Shown here: piece by piece, positions 47,462 through 56,125 of the stretch
Layout of the letters: each line of letters starts with the position of its first letter
How positions within the stretch are numbered: position 1 is the first letter of the stretch
NCBI RefSeq assembly: GCF_000156575.1
Contig: NZ_GG666049.1
Location: 110,976 to 174,975, forward strand
DNA length: 64,000 nt
Direction of reading: 5' to 3'
DNA from: Anaerococcus lactolyticus ATCC 51172
GTDB taxonomy: Bacteria; Bacillota; Clostridia; Tissierellales; Peptoniphilaceae
Notes under the pieces: model-generated
Told to the model about the DNA's origin: nothing
The model's database searches: none
What the model saw: the letters and a program-made list of their open reading frames with translations, nothing else
Position numbers and translations under genes: made by a program

Positions 47462-48496
47462 ATGGAAAAAACAGAAAATAAAAAACCTTTTAATTTTAAA
47501 GAGTTTATGTTAAATAACGCTCTGATCATCATAATCGCCGCCCTTATAACCGGCATAATTATAGTTGATCCGACCTTTATAACCAACCCAAAAAACATTC
47601 TAAATATCCTATCCCAAACCTCAACCAGGCTTTTCATAGCCCTAGGAACTGGTGGTCTATTAATCCTAGCAGGTACAGACCTTTCAGCAGGTAGGATAGT
47701 AGGATTTACAGCAGCCATAGCTGGCGCTCTCTTGCAGTCACCAGGCTTTGCCCAAAAATTCTTCCCAAATATACAAAATCCATCAATTATAGTTGGACTT
47801 TTGGCAGCAATCGCAATTGGTTCTATCTGTGGAGCCATAAACGGTTTTGGAGTAGCCTATCTTAAACTCCACGCCTTTATATCATCTCTAGGTGTCCAAC
47901 TTGCAATCTTTGGTATTCTCCAATTATTCATAGCAGCCAACCCATTTGGTCCTCAACCAATCGGTGGTTTTGACGAGAGATATGCCAACCTCGTAAGAGG
48001 TGGTTTCCATATACCAGGTACTGAATTACAATTTCCTTACCTCATAATCTACGCTGCCATAGCATCTGTGGCTATGTGGTTTATCTGGAATAAAACAGTC
48101 CTTGGTAAAAATATGTTTGCCGTAGGTGGCAACCCAGAGGCTGCTGAAGTTTCTGGTATCAACGTTACAAGAACAATTATGATAGTCTTCATAATCTCTG
48201 GCGTAATGTACGGTCTATCTGGTTTCCTCGAAGGACCAAGACTAGGATCTGTAACATCAACAACAGGAGACGCCTACGACCTAGACGCCATCGAAGCCTG
48301 CCTAATAGGAGGAGTATCCTTCTCCGGAGGTATAGGAACCATCCCAGGCATAGTCCTTGGTTCAATCATCCTCCAAGTTATAAACTATGGTCTTTTATAC
48401 ATAGGACTTAACTCCTATGTACAAATTATAATCAAGGGTATCCTAATAATCTTAACAGTAGCCCTTGACACAAGAAAGAGAATCAAGAAAAAATAA
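47462..48496 (+). CDS. mglC: Sugar ABC transporter permease
   Basis: The 344-residue membrane protein of the RbsC/MglC family has about eight to ten helices, with LFIALGTGGLLILAGTDLSAGRIVGF near residue 60, NKTVLGKNMFAVGGNPEAAEVSGI (the coupling loop) and GGVSFSGGIGTIPGIVLGS. It forms the channel served by MglA. The ATG at 47462 has AGGTGA just upstream; an in-frame GTG at 47453 also exists. Downstream lies the terminator broken by the 140-bp repeat. Confidence 0.93.
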   Translation: MEKTENKKPFNFKEFMLNNALIIIIAALITGIIIVDPTFITNPKNILNILSQTSTRLFIALGTGGLLILAGTDLSAGRIVGFTAAIAGALLQSPGFAQKFFPNIQNPSIIVGLLAAIAIGSICGAINGFGVAYLKLHAFISSLGVQLAIFGILQLFIAANPFGPQPIGGFDERYANLVRGGFHIPGTELQFPYLIIYAAIASVAMWFIWNKTVLGKNMFAVGGNPEAAEVSGINVTRTIMIVFIISGVMYGLSGFLEGPRLGSVTSTTGDAYDLDAIEACLIGGVSFSGGIGTIPGIVLGSIILQVINYGLLYIGLNSYVQIIIKGILIILTVALDTRKRIKKK

Positions 48497-48552
48497 CCCT
48501 CCCAAATCAAGCTTTCAAATGGTTTTATTCCTACCCCTGAAGGCTAGAAAAA

Positions 48553-48741
48553 AGAACGAAATATCTTCGTTCTCGGGCTATAGACAAAGTCATTTTCTGA
48601 TGTCATTCAGACGAACGAAGTGAGGAAGAATCCTGCAATTTATGGGATTCCTCGTCGAATCATGATGGATTCTCTGTCGGAATGACGTATGTTTATATAC
48701 TTTGTCGACATTCTGAGAACGAAATATCTTCGTTCTTTTTT
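48553..48741 (+). terminator. mglC terminator, duplicated around a repeat element
   Basis: The hairpin AGAACGAA-ATATC-TTCGTTCT occurs twice, at 48553-48573 and 48716-48736, the second followed by TTTTTT. Between them lies the 140-bp repeat. The left copy has the A-run and the right copy the T-run, as if a single bidirectional terminator had been split and duplicated. Confidence 0.75.
48576..48715. repeat. 140-bp dispersed repeat, copy 1
   Basis: Copy 1 differs from copy 2 (56951-57090) at only 2 positions, in the same orientation. It is palindromic: GACAAAGT and GTCATTC at the left match GAATGAC and ACTTTGTC at the right, and GAGGAAGAATCC faces GGATTCCTC in the middle. GTCATTC...GAAGAATCC is the style of REP-like palindromic elements. 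No frame in it is coding. Confidence 0.9.
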
Positions 48742-48870
48742 GTTTGGTTTTTTAAAATCAAACATCCCAGTTACTTAGGTTCGCAAAAATATTCCTAGCT
48801 TATCTCAAAACCCACTTTCTTTTATCTCATCCCTCAAATCTCTTAGCCTTAAGACCAAAAATTTCCTTAC

Positions 48871-48912
48871 AAAAAACCAGTCCTAATTTCCAAAGGAAAT
48901 TAAAACTGGTTT
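48871..48912 (-). terminator. Terminator of the acyltransferase gene
   Basis: Minus strand AACCAGT-ttt-AATTTCC, loop, GGAAATT-agg-ACTGGTT then TTTTTG. Confidence 0.85.
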
Positions 48913-48947
48913 ATACTTGCCTAAATCGAAACAGCCTTTGCTAATTT

Positions 48948-50057
48948 TTATTTGCTTAAAATTTTTCCCTTGATAAATTCAACTCCTGCTGCCATAACCA
49001 AGGCTAGGGTGGCAGAGCTTAGGATAATAACAGGCATATAAACCATAGATGCTTTCACACCACCAAGATTTGTATTTACAAAACCATAAACAAACCTATC
49101 ACTTGCAGCTGATACTATATAGGCTGCGAAGGTTAGTTTTGATATGTAAGCTAAAAATCTTCCACATTTTTCATTTACGCCCTCTGGTGCTATAGAGTTT
49201 ATCAAAATGAATAAGCAAATGGAGCTTGCTGTATTTTGCAAACTTCCCCAAGAATTCCAAGCTCGAATTTGAAAAACTCCTCCATGTGATCTCCAAACAT
49301 TGTAGGCTGCAGATGCAAAAATTATCAAAATAAGGCAAAGAAAAACTTTTACTGGTCTTACTTTTTTAAAGTCTACATAAGTCCTAAGGTAGGCTCCTAG
49401 AAAAAAATATGTGAGTGGATAAAGGTTGTACCACCAACCTGGCAAGAGATGGTTTATCCTATTGTCATCGTAGGCTGAAAAAATCGCCTTAAGGCTAGTT
49501 AGGTCATTGACGTTAAAGACCGTTGGTCCCACTGTCAAAAAGCAGAAAACTGCAAGGATGACGAGGTGAGTTTTTTTATCCCCAATACTTGTCCAAATAT
49601 TTATCAAAAATGGACTTAGGAGGAAAAGACCTATATATAAATTAACATACCAAGAATATTCTTTATAACCTAATATTCCAAAAACCAACTTTTGAAATGT
49701 GTAAGACCCATCTCCCCTGAGCCTAAAAATAGCAAAGATAAGTGCCATAGCAAGAGCATAGGATAAAAGAATCGGAATAATTTTTTTATAATATTTTTTT
49801 AAACTCTTTGCTTCTAAAGGAATATTTTTCCCTGAAACCAAGTAGCCAGTTAGGAGCAAAAACAAGGGTACACAAACCATAAACCCTGTTCTTATGGTCG
49901 CTAGGATGAGCATTCGCTTGCCCCTTACAGGGATTTTATAAAAATCTGTATTTAAGAAAAAGTGCACACCAATAACAGACAAAAACGCCAAAATTCTTGT
50001 CATATCGAGGCCTATATTCCTTTGTGAATTTGTTTTTGTTTCTAAATTGCCTTTCAT
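48948..50057 (-). CDS. Membrane acyltransferase (acyltransferase_3 family)
   Basis: The 369-residue protein has about ten helices. The family His lies in ILAFLSVIGVHFFLN and the Arg in the second helix region (LATIRTGFMVCVPLFLLLTGYLV). Members of this family O-acetylate surface polysaccharides, peptidoglycan or small molecules. No sugar-polymer genes are near, so the acceptor is unknown. It is transcribed alone, converging on mglC. Confidence 0.87.
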   Translation of the reverse strand: MKGNLETKTNSQRNIGLDMTRILAFLSVIGVHFFLNTDFYKIPVRGKRMLILATIRTGFMVCVPLFLLLTGYLVSGKNIPLEAKSLKKYYKKIIPILLSYALAMALIFAIFRLRGDGSYTFQKLVFGILGYKEYSWYVNLYIGLFLLSPFLINIWTSIGDKKTHLVILAVFCFLTVGPTVFNVNDLTSLKAIFSAYDDNRINHLLPGWWYNLYPLTYFFLGAYLRTYVDFKKVRPVKVFLCLILIIFASAAYNVWRSHGGVFQIRAWNSWGSLQNTASSICLFILINSIAPEGVNEKCGRFLAYISKLTFAAYIVSAASDRFVYGFVNTNLGGVKASMVYMPVIILSSATLALVMAAGVEFIKGKILSK

Positions 50058-50093
50058 TTTCGCTCCCTTCTCCCCTTACTATACTTTAATCAT

Positions 50094-50122
50094 AAAAAAA
50101 GTGTGCTGATAGACACACTTTT
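50094..50122 (-). terminator. Terminator of the acn-icd-gltA operon
   Basis: Minus strand AAAAGTGTG, loop, CACACTTTT then TTTAT; it overlaps the gltA stop codon at 50121-50123. Confidence 0.88.
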
Positions 50123-51482
50123 AAACCTCTCCACCTCGCTCATCTAAGCTTATGTAATCCTTCATTTCACTTAGGGACTTGTAGGCGGGTCTGATTATTT
50201 TTTTATCGGCAATTTGCTCTAACCTGTGAGCTGACCAGCCGACAGTCCTTGCTATAGCAAAAATTGGCAAGAATAATTCGCGAGGTATCCCCAACATATC
50301 GTAAACCAAACCCGAATACAAATCGACGTTGGCACATGGTGGGTAGGCTCGATTAAATTTTTCTTGAATCAATTTTTGCCCGATTTTTTCAATATTTTCT
50401 ACAAAGGCAAAATCAGCTTCTTTGCCCTTAATTTTCGCAAGCTCTCTTGCCTTTTCCTTTAAAAGCACTGCCCTTGGGTCTGATAGGGTGTAGACTGCGT
50501 GGCCCAGGCCATAGATCAAACCTTCACCATCGAAGGCTTTTTTATCCAAAATCTTTTCCAGATATTCTTTTATCTCTTGCTTATCTTCCTTGTCTTTTAC
50601 ATTTGCTTTGATATTGTCAATCATCTTGGCAACTTTAATGTTAGCTCCCCCATGCCTTGGTCCCTTAAGAGAGGCAAGACCTGCTGCCATAGCCGAATAG
50701 GAATCAGTACCCGATGATGATACTACGTGAGTTGCAAAGGCAGAATTATTTCCTCCACCGTGTTCGGCGTGGATAATAAGAAGCAAGTCTAAAATTGCAG
50801 CTTCTTCGCTTGTATATTTCTGGTCTATCCTTAGCATGGCTAGGATATTTTCAGCTATTGACTTTTCTGGATCAGGATTGTGGATTATCAAAGATTTCTT
50901 GTCAAAGTTGTGGATTTTTACCTGGTAGGAATAAATGGCAATTAAAGGCATCTTAGCAATCAGTGATAGGGCCTGACTTAGGACATTTAAGGAATCTGTC
51001 CCGTCTGGATTTTCGTCATAGGTGTAGAGGGCAAGCATAGACCTCATCATCTTATTCATAATATCAGCGCCTGGCACCTTCATTATGGTATCTTCAATAA
51101 AATACGGAGGGAGCTTACGATTTTCTGCTAAGATTTTTTTAAATCTCTCAAGCTTGTTTTTTGTGGCAAGCCTATCAAATAGCAAAAGATAGATTACCTC
51201 TTCAAAACCAAGTCTTTCAGTGCTTTCTATGTCATGAACCAAACTTGTTAGAGGGTAACCCCTATAATAAAGCTCACCTTCTGCCAGCAACTTTTCCCCG
51301 TCTTTGATTTCATAACCACAAACGTCGCCCACCTTGGTCACCCCAACAAGGACGCCTGTCCCGTTTTTGTTCCTTAGTCCTCTTTTTATGGAATATTTTT
51401 CGTAAATTTCCTTATCAATCCTTGTTGCTTCCTCAATTTCCTCAGCATAGAACTTCAATTTTTCTTCTAATAACTTATCCAT
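50121..51482 (-). CDS. gltA: Citrate synthase
   Basis: The 453-residue enzyme has ELYYRGYPLTSLV, HAEHGGGNNSAFATHVVSS (first active-site His), GLASLKGPRHGGAN and GLGHAVYTLSDPRAVLL (second His), plus an Asp near the CANVDLYSG motif. It condenses oxaloacetate and acetyl-CoA to citrate. The form with an N-terminal extension (residues 1-45) is common in anaerobic Firmicutes. It follows icd by one base. With acn and icd it gives 2-oxoglutarate for glutamate. Confidence 0.93.
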   Translation of the reverse strand: MDKLLEEKLKFYAEEIEEATRIDKEIYEKYSIKRGLRNKNGTGVLVGVTKVGDVCGYEIKDGEKLLAEGELYYRGYPLTSLVHDIESTERLGFEEVIYLLLFDRLATKNKLERFKKILAENRKLPPYFIEDTIMKVPGADIMNKMMRSMLALYTYDENPDGTDSLNVLSQALSLIAKMPLIAIYSYQVKIHNFDKKSLIIHNPDPEKSIAENILAMLRIDQKYTSEEAAILDLLLIIHAEHGGGNNSAFATHVVSSSGTDSYSAMAAGLASLKGPRHGGANIKVAKMIDNIKANVKDKEDKQEIKEYLEKILDKKAFDGEGLIYGLGHAVYTLSDPRAVLLKEKARELAKIKGKEADFAFVENIEKIGQKLIQEKFNRAYPPCANVDLYSGLVYDMLGIPRELFLPIFAIARTVGWSAHRLEQIADKKIIRPAYKSLSEMKDYISLDERGGEV

Positions 51483-51483
51483 C

Positions 51484-52482
51484 TTAAATTCCTAGATTTA
51501 AAATAATGGCATCAGCCATACCAGTTGTGGTATTCTCCCCACCCAAGTCTCTGGTATAATTTTTCTTATCTACCAAAGTCTTATAGATTGCCTTTCTAAT
51601 CTTTTCTGCATTTTCCTTTTCATTTATATCGTCAAGAAGGAGGCAGAGGGTCAAAATCATGGCTATAGGATTGGCTAGATTTTCGCCTGCTATATCTGGG
51701 GCAGAACCATGGATAGATTCGTAAATCGCAATATCCTTACCCTTGTTTACCCCAGGCATGAGACCAAGTCCACCAACCAAACCTGCACCCAAATCTGATA
51801 GGATATCGCCGTAAAGATTTTCTGTCACAAGGACGTCAAAGCGTCCAGGATTCATTACCATTTGCATGGCAGTATTATCAACCAAGAGCTCTTCAAAGTC
51901 TATATCTGGGAATTTTTTAGCAACTTCCCTGCCAACTTCTAGAAAGAGCCCGTCAGAAAGCTTCATGATATTGGCCTTGGTAATGATGCTAACCTTTTTC
52001 CTAGCATTTTCTCTAGCAAATTCAAAGGCTTTTTGGATAATCCTTTCAGACTTTTCTCTAGTAATAATTTTTATAGAGTGGGCCTCATCTGGGGAAATTT
52101 GTTCTTCAACTCCTGCATAGAGGTCTTCAGTATTTTCCCTAAAAATCACCATGTCGACGCCTTCAAATTTTGATTCAAGAGGACCTGGTGCCTTGATAGG
52201 TCTAATGTTGGCAAAGAGATCGAATTTTTTTCTAAGTTCCACATTTATAGACCTAAAGCCGTGGCCAATCGGTGTTGTAATAGGACCCTTAATAGCGATT
52301 TTATTTTTATTTATAGAATCAAAAAGCCTTTGAGGAATATAGACCCCTTCTTCTTCAAAAACAGAAAGACCTGCATTTATTTCTTCAAAGTCTAGGTCGA
52401 TTTTTAAGGCATCGACAACTTTTTTCATAGCAGCTGTGATTTCAGGACCTATTCCATCACCTTTTATAAGTGTAATTTTCAT
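51484..52482 (-). CDS. icd: Isocitrate dehydrogenase, NAD-type
   Basis: The 332-residue isocitrate/isopropylmalate dehydrogenase has LIKGDGIGPEITAAM, FRENTEDLYAGVE (ENTEDLY is isocitrate-type), ENLYGDILSDLGAGLVGGLG and YESIHGSAPDIAGENLANP. The short length and ENTEDLY motif indicate a homo-isocitrate/NAD-type Icd, not LeuB. It overlaps acn by 4 bases and precedes gltA by one. It converts isocitrate to 2-oxoglutarate. Confidence 0.88.
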   Translation of the reverse strand: MKITLIKGDGIGPEITAAMKKVVDALKIDLDFEEINAGLSVFEEEGVYIPQRLFDSINKNKIAIKGPITTPIGHGFRSINVELRKKFDLFANIRPIKAPGPLESKFEGVDMVIFRENTEDLYAGVEEQISPDEAHSIKIITREKSERIIQKAFEFARENARKKVSIITKANIMKLSDGLFLEVGREVAKKFPDIDFEELLVDNTAMQMVMNPGRFDVLVTENLYGDILSDLGAGLVGGLGLMPGVNKGKDIAIYESIHGSAPDIAGENLANPIAMILTLCLLLDDINEKENAEKIRKAIYKTLVDKKNYTRDLGGENTTTGMADAIILNLGI

Positions 52483-54416
52483 TTTGCCTCCAAATCTAGG
52501 TTTTTCGCGTAATTTAAGTAGCCACCCTCAAGAAGAATTTCCTTTTCTCTGTCGGAAAAATCTCCCCTTAATTTTATTTTTATATTTTTTGTAAGATCTT
52601 CTAGGATAAATTCGCCAGTTTCGATTGACTTTTTCATGTTGGAAATTTTTATATGGTCGTATTCAGAAATTTTTTCGTAATCACTTTCATCTTCAAAAAC
52701 CAAAGGTAGGATGGAATTGTTTATGAGGTTAGACCTGTGGATTCTCGCAAAAGACTTGGCGACAACAGCCTTAATTCCTAAATACAAAGGAAGGAGGGCA
52801 GCGTGTTCTCTTGATGAGCCTTGGCCATAATTTTCGCCAGCAACAATGATGCCCCCAGCATTTTCCTCGCACCTTTTCTTGAAATCATCAATTTTTGTTG
52901 TAAACGCAAATTCTGAAAGATAGGCAATATTAGACCTAAATGGCAAAAGATGAGCGTTTGATGGGCAAATATCGTCAGTTGTAATCCCGTCACCAGCCTT
53001 ATAAACGACTTTCTTATCAATATCACAAGCTTTCTCTGCCCTTGGGAATGGCTTGATGTTTTTACCCTTGACAGTTTCCTTGATTCTCTTTGATAGGTCT
53101 TTTTCTGGTTCTATAAAATAAGCATCTGTGTGGTTGAAATTTACATTTTTTTCAAAATCCGCTTTATAATCAAGGTCAGATGGGTCGGCAATATAGCCTA
53201 AAACAGCACTTGCTGCACAAGTTTCTGGGCTTGCTAGATAAATTTGTGCATCCATAGTGCCAGACCTGCCCTTAAAGTTTCTGTTGAAAGACCTTAGGGA
53301 AACGCCTCCAGACCTTGGCGCTTGGCCCATACCTATGCATGGTCCACAACCAGATTCAAGGACTCTTGCCCCTGCCTTTATCATGGTTGCCAAGGCTCCA
53401 TTTTCTGAGATTTTTTCTAGTATTGTCGCAGATCCTGGAGAAATAACTAGGGATACATCTGGGTGGACCTTTCTGCCATCGAGAATGGCTGCCACCTTCA
53501 TCAAATCCATATAGGAAGAATTTGTGCAAGAACCAATGGCAACTTGATCTAGTTTTATCTTGCCAAGGTCTTTTACCTTAGAATATTGGTCTGGAAAATG
53601 TGGTTTTGCCACAGCAGGCTTTATTTCTGCCAAGTCAATTTCTATTGATTCGTCATAAAAAGCGTCAGGATCAGCTGATAATTCTAAATAATCTTCTTCC
53701 CTGCCCTGGCTTTTTAAATATGCTCTAGTATTTTCATCTGATGGGAAAATAGAAGTTGTCGCTCCAAGCTCAGCCCCCATATTACAAATGGTTGCCCTGT
53801 CTGTTACAGATAGCGACTTAACGCCCTCTCCTGTATATTCCATAATATAGCCTGTGCCACCCTTTACAGTGAGTTTGCCTAGGATATAGAGGATAACATC
53901 CTTGGCGTTGGCTGCTGGATTTAAAGAATTAATGAGCTTTACCCTGTAAATTTTTGGCACCTTCACAAAATAAAATCCTTTGGCCATTGCAACAGCCACT
54001 TCAAGACCACCTGCACCTATGGCAAGCTCTCCCATGCCCCCACCTGTTGGTGTGTGAGAATCAGAGCCTAGAAGGGTGTCGCCTGGTTTGGCGAATTGTT
54101 CGAGGTTGACCTGGTGACAAATTCCGCCACCGGCCTTAGAAAATCTAATACCAAACTTGTTGGCAGCTGACTTTATAAATTCATGGTCATCGGCATTTTC
54201 AAAACCTGCTTGCAAGATATTGTGATCAATGTAAGCCACAGAATTTTCTGTCGCTACATCTTTAATATCCATAGCCTCGAGTTGGAGATATGCCATAGTT
54301 CCAGTAGAATCTTGGGTTAAGGTCTGGTCAATTTTTATGGCAACCTCTTCGCCAGTCTTTAGCTCTCCCCTTAATAAGTGTTTTTTTAATATTTTCATAG
54401 CCAATGATGTGCCCAT
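52479..54416 (-). CDS. acnA: Aconitate hydratase
   Basis: The 645-residue protein has DSHTPTGGGMGELAIGAGG, IGSCTNSSYMDLMKVA (first cluster Cys), SGCGPCIGMGQAPRSG (CxxC cluster ligands), and the C-terminal swivel domain with GITTDDICPSNAH and GENYGQGSSREHAALLPLYLG. It isomerises citrate to isocitrate with a [4Fe-4S] cluster. This short form (about 640 residues) is typical of clostridial aconitases. It is first in the operon; AAGGAGAT precedes the start. Confidence 0.94.
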   Translation of the reverse strand: MGTSLAMKILKKHLLRGELKTGEEVAIKIDQTLTQDSTGTMAYLQLEAMDIKDVATENSVAYIDHNILQAGFENADDHEFIKSAANKFGIRFSKAGGGICHQVNLEQFAKPGDTLLGSDSHTPTGGGMGELAIGAGGLEVAVAMAKGFYFVKVPKIYRVKLINSLNPAANAKDVILYILGKLTVKGGTGYIMEYTGEGVKSLSVTDRATICNMGAELGATTSIFPSDENTRAYLKSQGREEDYLELSADPDAFYDESIEIDLAEIKPAVAKPHFPDQYSKVKDLGKIKLDQVAIGSCTNSSYMDLMKVAAILDGRKVHPDVSLVISPGSATILEKISENGALATMIKAGARVLESGCGPCIGMGQAPRSGGVSLRSFNRNFKGRSGTMDAQIYLASPETCAASAVLGYIADPSDLDYKADFEKNVNFNHTDAYFIEPEKDLSKRIKETVKGKNIKPFPRAEKACDIDKKVVYKAGDGITTDDICPSNAHLLPFRSNIAYLSEFAFTTKIDDFKKRCEENAGGIIVAGENYGQGSSREHAALLPLYLGIKAVVAKSFARIHRSNLINNSILPLVFEDESDYEKISEYDHIKISNMKKSIETGEFILEDLTKNIKIKLRGDFSDREKEILLEGGYLNYAKNLDLEAK

Positions 54417-54599
54417 AAAAATCTCCTTTAATTAGTTTATGTATTAATGTAGTTATGGTTAATTATACTTTTAAATTGATTTTTTCCCATGGATAGACAT
54501 GATTATTTCTTCGAGCTTTAATTTTGTTATACTTATAAGGTTTTGTATCCTAATTATATCCTTACAAAAAAAATCTTAAATCCTACCATCAGGCAAACC

Positions 54600-54658
54600 T
54601 TTACATTTGTAGAGATAGAAGTATATTAAAAGTAGATTGTTAATTAATTAATTAACAA
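54600..54658 (+). promoter_or_regulatory. Alcohol-dehydrogenase promoter with Rex-like palindrome
   Basis: TTTACA (54600-54605), 16 bases, TATATT (54622-54627). A perfect 22-bp palindrome of the form TTGTTAA-N8-TTAACAA lies at 54637-54658. Rex, the NADH-sensing repressor, binds TTGTTAA-N4-TTAACAA, so the spacing is 4 longer; the centre (TTAATTAA) also offers overlapping half-sites. Confidence 0.6.
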
Positions 54659-54679
54659 AATATAGATTTGGAGGAATTT

Positions 54680-55834
54680 ATGACTTATACAACATTTTCA
54701 GTTCCAAACACCATAGTTCATGGTGAAAACGCACTCGAATACTTATCTACCCTCAAGGGAAAAAAAGCAGTACTCGTTACTGGTGGCTCTTCTATGAAGA
54801 GATTTGGTTTTCTTGATGAAGCCAAAGAACAATTAGAAAAAGCTGGTATGGAAGTTTTGATAATCGACGGTGTAGAACCAGACCCATCTGTTAAAACCTG
54901 CCTAGCTGGTGGAGCTAAGATGGCTGAATTTGAACCAGAATGGATTATAGCTATCGGTGGTGGATCTGCAATGGATGCCGCTAAGGCTATGTGGGTATTT
55001 TATGAACACCCAGAATGGGATTTCGAAAGACTTGCAAATTTTGACAACCCACCATTAAAGAACAAGGCAAGGATGATTTGTATCCCATCTACATCTGGTA
55101 CAGCAAGTGAAATCACTGCTTTCTCAGTAATTACTGACACAGAAAAAGAAATCAAATACCCACTTGTTCACCCAGACTTTGTTCCAGAAGTAGCCCTTCT
55201 TGATATGAGAATTCCAGCAACTATGCCACCAAAAATCACAGCAGCAACCGGTATGGACGTAATGACCCACGCTGTTGAGGCTTTCGTATCTACTGCATCA
55301 GATGATTTTACAGACCCATACGCTATAAGAGCCATCCAATTAGTTTTCGGTTACCTAAAGGCTGCCTACGACAAGGGTGATGATATGGTTGCTCGTGAAA
55401 AAATGCACATTGCATCTTGTATAGCAGGTATGGCATTTACAAATGCTTCCCTTGGTATAGTTCACTCTATGGCTCACAAAATCGGCGGTATCTTCCACCT
55501 AACCCACGGAGAAGCTAACGCAATCATGTTACCATACATAATCGACTACAACAGGAAAGCTTGCGATAAATACGATGAAATCGAAAGAATCCTTGGCGTT
55601 GATGACATAGCAGAAGAAATCAGAAAATTAAACGCAGCTGTAGGTATCACAGCAACCATCAAAGATGGCAAAAATACCATTATAGAAGAAAAAGACTTCT
55701 TAGAAGTATTAGATAAGATGAGTGAAAATGCCTTCAAAGACGCTTGTACTCTCACAAACCCAAGGCAAACAAGCCCAGCAGACATCAAGAAAATCTACCA
55801 CGCAGCCTACTACGGAGAAAAGGTAGACTTCTAA
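54680..55834 (+). CDS. Iron-containing alcohol dehydrogenase
   Basis: The 384-residue type III dehydrogenase starts MTYTTFSVPNTIVHGEN and has AVLVTGGSSMKRFG, WIIAIGGGSAMDAAKAM (NAD site), TSGTASEITAFSVIT and the metal-binding stretch IVHSMAHKIGGIFHLTHGEANAIMLPY with the metal His residues. It reduces aldehydes to alcohols with NADH. The start at 54680 follows GGAGG; an upstream TTG at 54668 would overlap that site. It stands alone, divergent from acn. Confidence 0.94.
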   Translation: MTYTTFSVPNTIVHGENALEYLSTLKGKKAVLVTGGSSMKRFGFLDEAKEQLEKAGMEVLIIDGVEPDPSVKTCLAGGAKMAEFEPEWIIAIGGGSAMDAAKAMWVFYEHPEWDFERLANFDNPPLKNKARMICIPSTSGTASEITAFSVITDTEKEIKYPLVHPDFVPEVALLDMRIPATMPPKITAATGMDVMTHAVEAFVSTASDDFTDPYAIRAIQLVFGYLKAAYDKGDDMVAREKMHIASCIAGMAFTNASLGIVHSMAHKIGGIFHLTHGEANAIMLPYIIDYNRKACDKYDEIERILGVDDIAEEIRKLNAAVGITATIKDGKNTIIEEKDFLEVLDKMSENAFKDACTLTNPRQTSPADIKKIYHAAYYGEKVDF

Positions 55835-55871
55835 GAAAAAAAAGAATTCCAAGCTAGGAAATCCTAGACAA

Positions 55872-55900
55872 AACCAATCCTTAAGAGGGTTGGTTTTTTG
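55872..55900 (+). terminator. Terminator of the alcohol-dehydrogenase gene
   Basis: AACCAATCC, loop TTAAGA, GGGTTGGTT then TTTTG, with one G-T pair. Confidence 0.88.
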
Positions 55901-55950
55901 TTGAGAAAAACTATAAGATAAGAAATATCAATGAAATCTTGCAAAAATCT

Positions 55951-55984
55951 AAAAAAATCCACAGACTTCTTGTCGGTGGATTTT
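55951..55984 (-). terminator. Terminator of tRNA-Gln
   Basis: Minus strand AAAATCCAC, loop, GTGGATTTT then TTT, immediately after the tRNA 3' end. Confidence 0.85.
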
Positions 55985-55989
55985 GAATT

Positions 55990-56065
55990 TGGCTGGAATA
56001 GTAGGACTCGAACCTACGCTCTCCAGAGTCAGAATCTGGTGCCTTACCAGCTTGGCTATATTCCA
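55990..56065 (-). tRNA. tRNA-Gln (anticodon CUG)
   Basis: The minus-strand sequence folds fully: acceptor TGGAATA/TATTCCA, D-arm, anticodon stem CCAGA/TCTGG with loop TTCTGAC (anticodon CTG, reading CAG), T-arm GTAGG-TTCGAGT-CCTAC, discriminator G and encoded CCA. It has its own promoter (56083-56110) and terminator. CAG-specific tRNA-Gln genes are the minor form in low-GC genomes. Confidence 0.95.
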
Positions 56066-56082
56066 AAATTATTTACTCTTAT

Positions 56083-56110
56083 AAATTACCTCTTTGGACC
56101 CATTTGTCAA
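56083..56110 (-). promoter_or_regulatory. Promoter of tRNA-Gln
   Basis: Minus strand TTGACA (plus 56105-56110), 16 bases, TAATTT (plus 56083-56088), 18 bases before the tRNA, directly downstream of the GNAT gene. Confidence 0.55.
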
Positions 56111-56125
56111 GATAGGAGCCCTCTT

